DNA from: an uncultured Desulfobacterales bacterium | GTDB taxonomy: Bacteria; Desulfobacterota; Desulfobacteria; Desulfobacterales; G020354645 | Assembly (NCBI GenBank): GCA_947259865.1 | Contig: CAMYNZ010000192.1 | Coordinates: forward strand, 1 to 7,214 | Direction of reading: 5' to 3' | DNA length: 7,214 bases | In this document: in pieces, positions 1 through 5,394 of the stretch | How the letters are laid out: each line of letters starts with the position of its first letter | Numbering within the stretch: the stretch's first letter is position 1 | Program-made: the position numbers and the translations under genes | The notes under the pieces: model-generated | Seen by the model: the letters and a program-made list of their open reading frames with translations, nothing else | Told to the model about the DNA's origin: nothing | The model's database searches: none

Positions 1-125
1 GCCGTCAGCAGTTTATCAGCTGCCTTTTGTGGAAGGCCGCGCTGGGTCTTGGTCGCCAATAGCGCCTGGCGCTCGGTTTTCAGGTCATACGTAAATGCCG
101 GATTCTCTTGTACGTGCGGTACCAT
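1..125 (-). CDS. Unidentified protein, N-terminal 41 residues only (runs off left edge)
   Basis: The minus strand opens with ATG at 125-123, preceded by a strong Shine-Dalgarno GGAGGAG about 4 nt upstream, so this is a convincing start. The 41 visible residues begin MVPHVQENPAF and continue through TERQALLATKTQRGLPQK to the window edge without a stop. They are polar and partly helical in character, with no signal peptide or membrane segment, so a cytoplasmic protein is likely. I do not recognise the family from so short a piece. It is divergent from the small gene at 484, across a 358-bp gap. Confidence rests on the ribosome binding site and open frame, not on homology. Confidence 0.7.
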   Translation of the reverse strand, partial: MVPHVQENPAFTYDLKTERQALLATKTQRGLPQKAADKLLT

Positions 126-483
126 TGTTCTCCTCCAGGGATTGTCTGCAGTATTTTAATACGATTTAAACGACGCCATTTACAGTCAACCGTAATTAAG
201 TAGCCAATTAAAGTAAACGAAAAAAATTGGAAAGATGCCTTATCGGTTTCTCATGATCCGAATTTTTATTGTTGATTTGAAGGTGGGAATAGAATAGTTT
301 GACAGAGAGTAGCACGGATTCGACATGCGGGATTGCTTACAAAGCCAGGGAACGCAATTAAGCGCGTCATTGAATCGATGATCACCCACCCATCAACCGG
401 TTGAAGCTGCTGTCCGAAACATATTAAAACCCTAAAAGACCCAAAACAGCCATTCTCTGAGATATAACAGGAGGAGCGGATAG
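126..483. other. Intergenic region between divergent genes
   Basis: No complete gene is supported here. On the plus strand a perfect -35-like TTGACA lies at 299-304 but no good -10 follows at 16-18 nt. A perfect 12-bp palindrome, TCAACCGGTTGA, sits at 393-404 and could be an operator. A start-less plus-strand frame is open from 303 to 401 (33 codons, containing NAIKRVIESMITHP), and a second short frame overlaps its end. They may be remnants of a decayed gene, but the evidence is thin. The left part (about 150-230) is AT-rich and probably contains the promoter of the leftward gene, although I cannot fix its -35/-10. Confidence 0.4.
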
Positions 484-696
484 ATGATATTTCTAAGAGA
501 TAACGGCGGCGGGCGCCTGGGACCCGACAGACGCTGCGATTCATGTCCAATTGAAATGTCTGAAAGAAGATCCGGCAAGGAACGCAGGAGCGGAGATGAT
601 CGAAGAAAACCCCAAAAGCCAAAAAGGAAATGGGTCAAAGAACGCAGGATGTCATTCAGGATCCTGTCTACCGGTAAATTTTTTTATAACTCGTAA
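484..696 (+). CDS. Small basic protein with ERRSG(K/D)(E/D)RR repeats
   Basis: A 70-residue protein. ATG at 484 follows AGGAGGAG at 469-476 with 7 nt spacing, a very strong ribosome binding site. The central region carries tandem Arg-rich repeats (ERRSGKERRSGDDRR, about residues 27-41), followed by a Lys/Arg-rich stretch (KPQKPKRKW) and a further KERR. A CxxC pair (C18, C21) precedes the repeats, in RRCDSCP. There is no signal peptide or membrane helix, and the net charge is strongly positive. From general knowledge, RRSGxDRR-type repeats occur in many small uncharacterised proteins and next to PilZ or sensor domains in Desulfobacterota; no role is established. Nucleic-acid binding or metal binding by the CxxC are guesses. 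It converges on the caspase-like pseudogene, whose stop lies 8 nt away on the other strand. Confidence 0.75.
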   Translation: MIFLRDNGGGRLGPDRRCDSCPIEMSERRSGKERRSGDDRRKPQKPKRKWVKERRMSFRILSTGKFFYNS

Positions 697-704
697 GCTG
701 CTTT

Positions 705-1196
705 TTATTTGACCTGCAACGTTAGATTCCAAATATCCGGATCACCGCTACTGGTGGTTATCACCGGCCTTTTTGCCACACCCAAAACCCGATGGGTTTG
801 TTCGGGCATGGCCGTATTCATATAGGCACGCAGTTCTCCCATCGTGATAATATTATCCTTGGGTCACACACTTTGATAGCCATCCGCGGCACCCTCAAGA
901 CCTTTGATGAGGGAATGGGTGAATGCACCATTGGTCCAGGATGAATGTTCGATGGCTTTGCGATCCGCATCAGCCCCGACCATGAATATCCAACCCTTGG
1001 GAATGTTTTTCTCCCGGGCTATTTTATCGATACTGGGCAAAAGACCAATAGACCTTTCCCCGCGAGTGATCAGTTTTCCGGCATGGCAGGTATCTGCAAA
1101 CATAAGAACGTTTTTGGTTTTTTGCTCTTCCAGTTCTGATCGGCTGGCCCAGTTCAGATAATACGAGACTGCGAGAATTACCGATTTCCAGAACGC
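705..1196 (-). pseudogene. Caspase-like (peptidase C14) gene, C-terminal remnant with in-frame TGA
   Basis: Read on the minus strand, the frame from 1196 down to the TAA at 707-705 encodes the C-terminal half of a caspase-fold peptidase. The catalytic-cysteine motif is plain (NVLMFADTCHAGKL, the Cys being the nucleophile). It is followed by FMVGADADRKAIE and by FTHSLIKGLEGAADGYQSV. A TGA at 866-864 then interrupts, but the same frame continues as PKDNIITMGELRAYMNT, then VLGVAKRPVITTSSGDPD, and ends WNLTLQVK, which reads as the normal end of the family. The upstream side is closed by a TGA at 1199-1197. The part that should hold the start codon and the catalytic His (HG motif) is absent or scrambled beyond it. 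In this family the stop would fall at a small-residue position, and one G-to-T change (GGA to TGA) explains it. Intact relatives are cysteine proteases, often tied to stress or defence. This copy should be inactive. Confidence 0.8.
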
Positions 1197-1199
1197 TCA

Positions 1200-1421
1200 A
1201 ATCCTGTCTGCGGGTGATCGTCGACTTTCGGTCCGGGGCTAGATTATACAATTGATTAGATGGTGATTATGTCTTAAATTTAAAGTTGTATACTGATTTA
1301 TGGGAATTTGAAGCAGCCCTGATCTTTGGAATTTCCCCCAAAGCCAGGGCGACTGTATCCGGAGCGGGAATGTATAATCGCGACCAACCCGTAACTGGTT
1401 TTAAAAATTTCAACAGTTGAA
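1200..1421. other. Gap between caspase remnant and ABM gene, with a possible decayed frame
   Basis: No intact gene. A plus-strand frame without a start codon is open from 1256 to the TGA at 1418-1420 (54 codons). It reads in protein-like fashion, for example LKLYTDLWEFEAALIFG and SPKARATVSGAGMYN. The same frame is open upstream as well, interrupted only by the TGA at 1253-1255. I do not recognise it, and the opposite strand is also partly open, so I cannot say which strand once coded. A perfect -10 hexamer, TATAAT, lies at 1373-1378 with a poor -35 (GCGACT, 1349-1354, 18-bp spacer). This may drive the ABM gene about 65 nt downstream. Confidence 0.25.
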
Positions 1422-1442
1422 TTGAAAAAGGAGGCGGTCGAG

Positions 1443-1763
1443 ATGGCTGTATCGGTGATGATCAAACGAAAGGTCAAACAGGGCGAACAGGCCCGAAAGC
1501 TGATCCCAATGATACTGCAACTCCGTGCCCTTGCAACCTACCAACCCGGCTATATTTCGGGAGAGACCCTAAGGAACGTCGAGCATCCTGAGGAGTGCCT
1601 GGTCATCAGTAACTGGGTATCTCTTGCGGACTGGAAAAATTGGCTCCAAAGCAAAGAGAGAACGGCAATAAATAGCCGGATCGAGGTTTTGACCGGGGAC
1701 CCGACAGAATATAGCATCTATGAAACCATGGTCGGCCGTGCCGCCCAACCGGAAGCCCTTTAG
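1443..1763 (+). CDS. ABM-domain (antibiotic biosynthesis monooxygenase fold) protein
   Basis: A 106-residue single-domain protein. I place the start at ATG 1443 rather than the in-frame TTG at 1422, because AAGGAGG at 1428-1434 lies 8 nt before this ATG and would be inside the longer version. The layout fits the dimeric alpha/beta-barrel ABM family. An N-terminal beta strand (AVSVMIKRKV) is followed by a helix (GEQARKLIPMILQLRALA). Next come the characteristic PGYISGET turn and strand (35-42), then the ECLVISNW strand and a Trp-rich helix (W58, W64, W67 in DWKNWLQSKER). The family includes cofactor-free monooxygenases and haem-degrading enzymes, but many members have unknown substrates, so the exact reaction is open. 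No signal peptide. It appears monocistronic, with no gene on its strand for 380 bp downstream and no clear terminator. Confidence 0.85.
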   Translation: MAVSVMIKRKVKQGEQARKLIPMILQLRALATYQPGYISGETLRNVEHPEECLVISNWVSLADWKNWLQSKERTAINSRIEVLTGDPTEYSIYETMVGRAAQPEAL

Positions 1764-2145
1764 AGGGGGTAAATCCAACGCTTTTAACATTGAATCCGAT
1801 GTTTATTGATTCGCGTACCCATCCGGCCCTGATTTGCATTCATCCCGCTGCAGAACCGTTTCCCCGTGCACAACACCGGCCTTTTCCAACCCTTTTCATT
1901 CCAATTCCAATCCAACCCCATATTTTTGACACCCTGATCCGCTAGCGTCAAGATCCATGCCATCGCATAAGCAGCAGCCGACATTTAAATGACGCTTCAT
2001 TTTCATATTTTTTATAATACACATAAATTCAAATACTTAGGATTCATTTCACTGGTGACAGAAGCCCCAAATTTTCGGCACATAAATTGCAAACTTTCAA
2101 TGCCGGCAAGGTTAGCCTAAACATAGATCCCAGGAACAGCTTTAA
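1764..2145. other. Gene-free region upstream of the sensor kinase
   Basis: No convincing gene in these 382 bp. A minus-strand frame from 1984 to 1784 has an ATG but no Shine-Dalgarno and no recognisable content. The right half is AT-rich and promoter-like. It holds a possible vegetative promoter (ATGACG at 1989-1994, 18-bp spacer, perfect TATAAT at 2013-2018) and the sigma-54-type site listed separately at 2076-2091. No hairpin-plus-T-run terminator is visible for the ABM gene at the left end. Confidence 0.5.
2076..2091 (+). promoter_or_regulatory. Sigma-54 (-24/-12) promoter candidate for the sensor kinase
   Basis: CGGCAC at 2076-2081, a 5-nt spacer and TTGCA at 2087-2091 match the sigma-54 consensus TGGCAC-N5-TTGCA except for the first base. 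The invariant GG (2077-2078) and GC (2089-2090) are present with the required 10 nt between them. Transcription would start near 2102 and give a leader of about 44 nt before the kinase ATG at 2146. Sigma-54 promoters need an enhancer-binding ATPase; none is encoded in the window. Confidence 0.6.
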
Positions 2146-5073
2146 ATGAAGCTTCGTGCAATTATCTTAATACTGGCATTGATCGCATTTTTTTCCGTTT
2201 CGACCGGAGGATATCTCTATTATTCCTCCATCAAAGAATCCGCCTTCCATGAGGCTGAGCGACACATGGTCACCCATACCCGGGTTATCAAAGATCGGGT
2301 AGCACTGTTTTTGTCGGAAAACCTGAAATCAGTGAAAGCCCTGGCCGGATTGAACGATTTGCAACAGGCCCTCCTGAGGCCCGCCGAAGGCAATTTAGCC
2401 AGGGCCAACACGATTCTAGATCACTTTCAAGATTCCCTGGCAGTAAACGTATGCTACGTGATGGACACCGCTGGAAAAACCATTGCTTCAAGCAATCGTA
2501 AAACGGCCAGCAGCTTTGTCGGTAAAAATTACGGATTCCGGCCCTATTTTGGCCACGCCATTAAAGGAATACCCGCTGTTTACATGGCACTGGGAGTAAC
2601 TTCCGGCAGGCGGGGGGTTTATTACAGCCACCCTGTCTATGACGTTACCCAAAGCGACCCGATCGGTGTGGCCATCGTTAAAGCACCGATTGATAGAATA
2701 GAACGGGAATTAAATTATCGGAATCATAGTTATGAAAATGTAGTACTGATTACCGACCCCAACGGCGTGATATTCATTTCAGACCATGAAAATTGGCTCT
2801 ATAAAGTATTGTGGAAATCAACGGATGAGCAAATCGCACAAATTGCCAGTACGCGGCAATTTGGAAATGGACCCTGGCAGTGGTCAGGTCTGGTGTTGAA
2901 GGATAATAATCGCGCTGTCAAAGCCTCAGGGGGGGAGTATTTAATTCACCAGGAAAATATTGATAATTACCCCGGTTGGAAAATCATACATCTCAGCAAT
3001 CTCAGTTCAATAAAACGGATGATTTCCGATTCATTCATAAAATCAACCGGGTATATAACCCTTATCATATGTATTATTGTGGGGCTGTCTGTTTTTTTTC
3101 TGTACAACCGCGCAAGTTCAGACATCGTGAAACGCAAAAGGGCCGAGCAAGCGCTTCAAGACCGGGAAAACCTGTTGCGCACGGTAATCAATGCCACCAA
3201 AGAGGCCATGATCGCGATCGGACAGGACGGTTTGATTACGATATTCAACCCGGCCGCTGAACAGATGTTCGGGCAAAAAAGGGAAAACATGATCGGTCAA
3301 ACCCTGGATGTGCTGATGCCTGAAAATTACCGGACGCAACATGCAGGCTTTATCAGAAGTTATTTTTCCAAAGGTGAGCCCAAGAGCGCGATCGGTAAAA
3401 CCATGGAATTACCGGCAATCAGAGGGGATCACACCGTCTTTTCGATGGAGATTTCGCTGGCAACGGGCAATTACGGCAACAAACGGTTTGTGATCGCCGT
3501 TGCCCGCGATATTACCGCCCGCAAGCGGGCCGAAGCGGAATTGCGGGAGAGTGAGCAGAATTACCGCTCAATCTACAACGCGGCCAATGATACCATATTC
3601 ATCCATGATATTAAAAGCGGTGAGATACTGGATGTTAATGAAAGAATTCAGGATGTTTATGGCTACACGCCCGATGAAGCCAAGCGCTTAAACGTAGGAG
3701 CCATCAGTTCCGGTGAAGCCCCGTATACCCAGGAGCACGCCCTTGAATGGATTGTCAAAGCAGCCGATGGAAAGCCCCAGCTATTCGAATGGCTTTCGAA
3801 AGACAAACACGGCAGACTTTTTTGGGTTGAAGTGAACCTTAAAAAGGTGGTCATCGGCGGACGGGATCGCCTCCTGGCCGTTGTAAGGGATATCGATGCC
3901 CGCAAAAGAAATGAAGAAACGCAAAATAAGCTACAGGTTCAGATCCAGCAATCGCAACGGCTGGAATCTATCGGTACCCTGGCCGGTGGAATTGCCCATG
4001 ATTTCAACAACCTGCTGATGACAATTGAAGGAAGCGCCTCCCTGATGCTGTATGATATAGAACCCGACCATCCGCATTTTGACATCCTGCAGAACATTGA
4101 AAAACAGGTCAGAAGTGGCGCCAAACTAACGGCGCAACTCTTAGGGTATGCCAGAAAAGGTAAATACGAATTAAAACCTGTTGATCTGAACTATCTCGTT
4201 GAAGAAACGCTGGAAACATTTGGCAGGACCAAAAAAGAGATCCGGATTCAGCCGAATCTATCGGATGATTTGTCGATCATCGAAGCCGATCCCGGCCAGA
4301 TTGAACAAATGTTGTTGAATCTATGTATCAATGCATCGGATGCCATGCCCGAGGGCGGGGAATTGAAAATAAAAACGGAAAATGTTACCCACAAGGTAAT
4401 GAAAAGCGAGGTCTTTCAACCGACACCGGGTCAATATGTTCTCTTGGCGATAACAGACAGCGGTATCGGCATGAATCAGGTAACCCAGGAACGAATCTTC
4501 GAGCCCTTCTATACCACCAAAGAGATGGGAAGGGGCACGGGTCTTGGGATGGCTTCGGTATACGGTGTGGTTAAGAGCCACGGCGGTTTTATAGACGTTG
4601 AATCTAAGAAGGGGTCTGGCACCACCTTTCGGATTTACTTGCCGGCTTCGGAAAAAGCAGTTGAGGAAACCCCCGAAGATCTTCCGGAGGTCACCGAGGA
4701 AAGCGGCACTATTCTTCTGGTCGACGATGAGCAAATGGTTTGTGCCGTCGGTACTCAAATGCTCCAAAAATTTGGTTATACCGTGCTGCAGGCCGGAAGC
4801 GGAAGAGAGGCCATCGATCTTTACGCAGAAAATAAAGATGAAATTGACCTGGTCATTCTCGACATGATTATGCCTGATTTGAGCGGTGGTAAAGTCTATG
4901 ATCGTATGAAAGAAATCAATGCCAACGTCACCGTTTTGTTATCGAGCGGATACAGTATAGACGGTCAGGCCTCGGAAATAATGGAGCGGGGCTGTGATGG
5001 CTTCATCCAGAAACCATTCAATATGAAGCTGCTATCACACAAAGTTCTGGAGGTGTTGCATAAAGGTAGGTAA
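2146..5073 (+). CDS. Hybrid sensor histidine kinase: dCache, PAS, PAS, HisKA, HATPase, receiver
   Basis: A 975-residue inner-membrane sensor kinase. TM1 spans about residues 5-27 and TM2 about 302-320. They enclose an extracytoplasmic sensor whose core (SSFVGKNYGFRPYF, ALGVTSGRRGVYYSHPV, about 122-164) resembles the dCache domain of DctB-type kinases, which bind C4-dicarboxylates or other small organic acids; the ligand here is unknown. Cytoplasmic PAS domains lie at about 343-457 and 468-585, each ending in a RDIxARKR linker. The HisKA H-box (AGGIAHDFNN) has phospho-acceptor His618. The ATPase shows an N-box (N725/N729), G1 DSGIG (771-775), F-box FEPF (785-788) and G2 GRGTGLGMAS. The C-terminal receiver (about 855-972) keeps the acidic pair D860/D861, phospho-Asp D906, S933 and K956, so it should be active. 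There is no HPt domain, so phosphate probably stays on the receiver as a sink or goes to a partner elsewhere. The start has AGGAA 9 nt upstream. No cognate regulator is adjacent. Confidence 0.95.
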   Translation: MKLRAIILILALIAFFSVSTGGYLYYSSIKESAFHEAERHMVTHTRVIKDRVALFLSENLKSVKALAGLNDLQQALLRPAEGNLARANTILDHFQDSLAVNVCYVMDTAGKTIASSNRKTASSFVGKNYGFRPYFGHAIKGIPAVYMALGVTSGRRGVYYSHPVYDVTQSDPIGVAIVKAPIDRIERELNYRNHSYENVVLITDPNGVIFISDHENWLYKVLWKSTDEQIAQIASTRQFGNGPWQWSGLVLKDNNRAVKASGGEYLIHQENIDNYPGWKIIHLSNLSSIKRMISDSFIKSTGYITLIICIIVGLSVFFLYNRASSDIVKRKRAEQALQDRENLLRTVINATKEAMIAIGQDGLITIFNPAAEQMFGQKRENMIGQTLDVLMPENYRTQHAGFIRSYFSKGEPKSAIGKTMELPAIRGDHTVFSMEISLATGNYGNKRFVIAVARDITARKRAEAELRESEQNYRSIYNAANDTIFIHDIKSGEILDVNERIQDVYGYTPDEAKRLNVGAISSGEAPYTQEHALEWIVKAADGKPQLFEWLSKDKHGRLFWVEVNLKKVVIGGRDRLLAVVRDIDARKRNEETQNKLQVQIQQSQRLESIGTLAGGIAHDFNNLLMTIEGSASLMLYDIEPDHPHFDILQNIEKQVRSGAKLTAQLLGYARKGKYELKPVDLNYLVEETLETFGRTKKEIRIQPNLSDDLSIIEADPGQIEQMLLNLCINASDAMPEGGELKIKTENVTHKVMKSEVFQPTPGQYVLLAITDSGIGMNQVTQERIFEPFYTTKEMGRGTGLGMASVYGVVKSHGGFIDVESKKGSGTTFRIYLPASEKAVEETPEDLPEVTEESGTILLVDDEQMVCAVGTQMLQKFGYTVLQAGSGREAIDLYAENKDEIDLVILDMIMPDLSGGKVYDRMKEINANVTVLLSSGYSIDGQASEIMERGCDGFIQKPFNMKLLSHKVLEVLHKGR

Positions 5074-5142
5074 CGCTTTACCCAATACCCTGAAATTTTT
5101 TCCATAAAAAACTGAAAAAAAGGCTTTAACCTCCGACGGTGA

Positions 5143-5191
5143 TTAGAATAACTATCTAAATTTAATACGATTATTTTTTCAAATACATTTG
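5143..5191 (+). promoter_or_regulatory. Inverted repeats upstream of and overlapping the -24 element
   Basis: Two short inverted repeats precede the sigma-54-type site at 5189. One is TTAGA-N7-TCTAA at 5143-5159, centred about 64 nt before the predicted start. The other is CAAAT-AC-ATTTG at 5180-5191, which overlaps the -24 element. The first could be an activator site and the second a repressor operator. Both arms are only 5 bp in AT-rich DNA, so chance is a real alternative. Confidence 0.3.
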
Positions 5192-5204
5192 CACGGTTTT
5201 TGCA
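5189..5204 (+). promoter_or_regulatory. Sigma-54 (-24/-12) promoter candidate for a small RNA
   Basis: TTGCACG at 5189-5195, a 4-nt spacer and TTGCA at 5200-5204 match TGGCACG-N4-TTGCA at every defined position but one (T for the first G of the -24 GG). The -12 GC lies at 5202-5203 with correct spacing, predicting a start near A5215. There is no ORF with a ribosome binding site between here and the terminator at 5271-5297, so the expected product is a short untranslated RNA. Confidence 0.55.
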
Positions 5205-5214
5205 TCACTACAAC

Positions 5215-5297
5215 ATTGGAAAAAGTAGCCGACTTTTCCATATCATTCATTACCTTTTCCTTCTTTCCTGAGGTGGCTCACCCGCGAGCCACCTTTT
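5215..5297 (+). ncRNA. Candidate sigma-54-dependent small RNA, about 83 nt
   Basis: The segment lies between a sigma-54-type promoter and a strong intrinsic terminator and has no reading frame. A 5' hairpin forms from GG..AAAAGT and ACTTTT..CC around an AGCCG loop (5218-5240, with a two-A bulge). An unpaired linker follows, then an uninterrupted 16-nt C/U tract (5254-5269) and the terminator stem. A 5' stem, an exposed pyrimidine tract able to pair with purine-rich ribosome binding sites, and a terminator is the usual build of a trans-acting sRNA. No known Rfam family is recognised. The 3' UTR of the kinase mRNA reads into the same terminator, so the RNA could also arise by processing. Existence and targets are inference from sequence alone. 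Confidence 0.45.
5271..5297 (+). terminator. Rho-independent terminator
   Basis: A perfect 9-bp GC-rich stem (AGGTGGCTC at 5271-5279 with GAGCCACCT at 5286-5294) and a 6-nt loop are followed by TTTTCTC. The T-run is on the plus-strand side only, so it ends rightward transcripts, namely the candidate sRNA and the kinase mRNA 200 nt upstream. Confidence 0.85.
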
Positions 5298-5317
5298 CTC
5301 ATGTAATTTCTAATTTT

Positions 5318-5387
5318 GGGCAAGGAAGCCGATAACCGCAAGGAATCGGGGGGTGCAGACGTAGCCACCCTTCACCCTTCCTTGCTC
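5318..5387. repeat. 70-bp palindromic element folding as a three-way junction
   Basis: An outer stem of 11 bp with one G-U pair (GGGCAAGGAAG, 5318-5328; CTTCCTTGCTC, 5377-5387) encloses two hairpins. One is 5329-5349: CCGAT/ATCGG, then CC-GCAA-GG with a GNRA tetraloop. The other is 5351-5370: GGGTG/CACCC. The word GCAAGGAA appears twice direct (from 5320 and from 5338) and once inverted. The element lies 7 bp beyond the protease stop codon. On the plus strand CC-TTTT follows, so it might terminate; on the minus strand there is no T-run. It could be a REP-like dispersed repeat, an mRNA 3' end structure or a structured RNA. I cannot test its copy number from this window. Confidence 0.6.
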
Positions 5388-5394
5388 CCTTTTA

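Noticed and set aside
155..166. 12-mer TTTAATACGATT repeated at 5161-5172
   Set aside because: A few shared 12-mers are expected by chance in 7 kb, more so in AT-rich DNA, and the two contexts are not comparable.
299..304. TTGACA as the -35 of a promoter for the small gene
   Set aside because: No acceptable -10 hexamer follows at 16-18 nt, and the leader would exceed 150 nt.
303..404. Plus-strand 33-codon frame containing NAIKRVIESMITHP
   Set aside because: No start codon, no ribosome binding site and too short to assign. Kept only as a note under the intergenic entry.
266..622. 118-codon minus-strand ORF
   Set aside because: It is antisense to the well-supported small gene at 484-696, has no ribosome binding site and no recognisable content.
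864..866. In-frame TGA of the caspase-like frame as a selenocysteine codon
   Set aside because: It falls at a position explained by a Gly codon change, not at the catalytic Cys. The N-terminal half of the gene is missing anyway, and the AT palindrome downstream (846-857) has no loop like a bacterial SECIS. A pseudogene is simpler.
1076..1097. TGGCAG..TGC as a sigma-54 promoter
   Set aside because: Only 9 nt separate GG and GC, and the site lies inside the caspase-like coding remnant.
1784..1984. 66-codon minus-strand ORF upstream of the kinase
   Set aside because: ATG lacks a Shine-Dalgarno, composition is unusual (DWNWNEKGW) and no family is recognised. It could be a remnant, but support is insufficient.
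4321..4767. 148-codon minus-strand ORF
   Set aside because: It lies wholly inside the kinase ATPase and receiver coding sequence and is a shadow of that gene.
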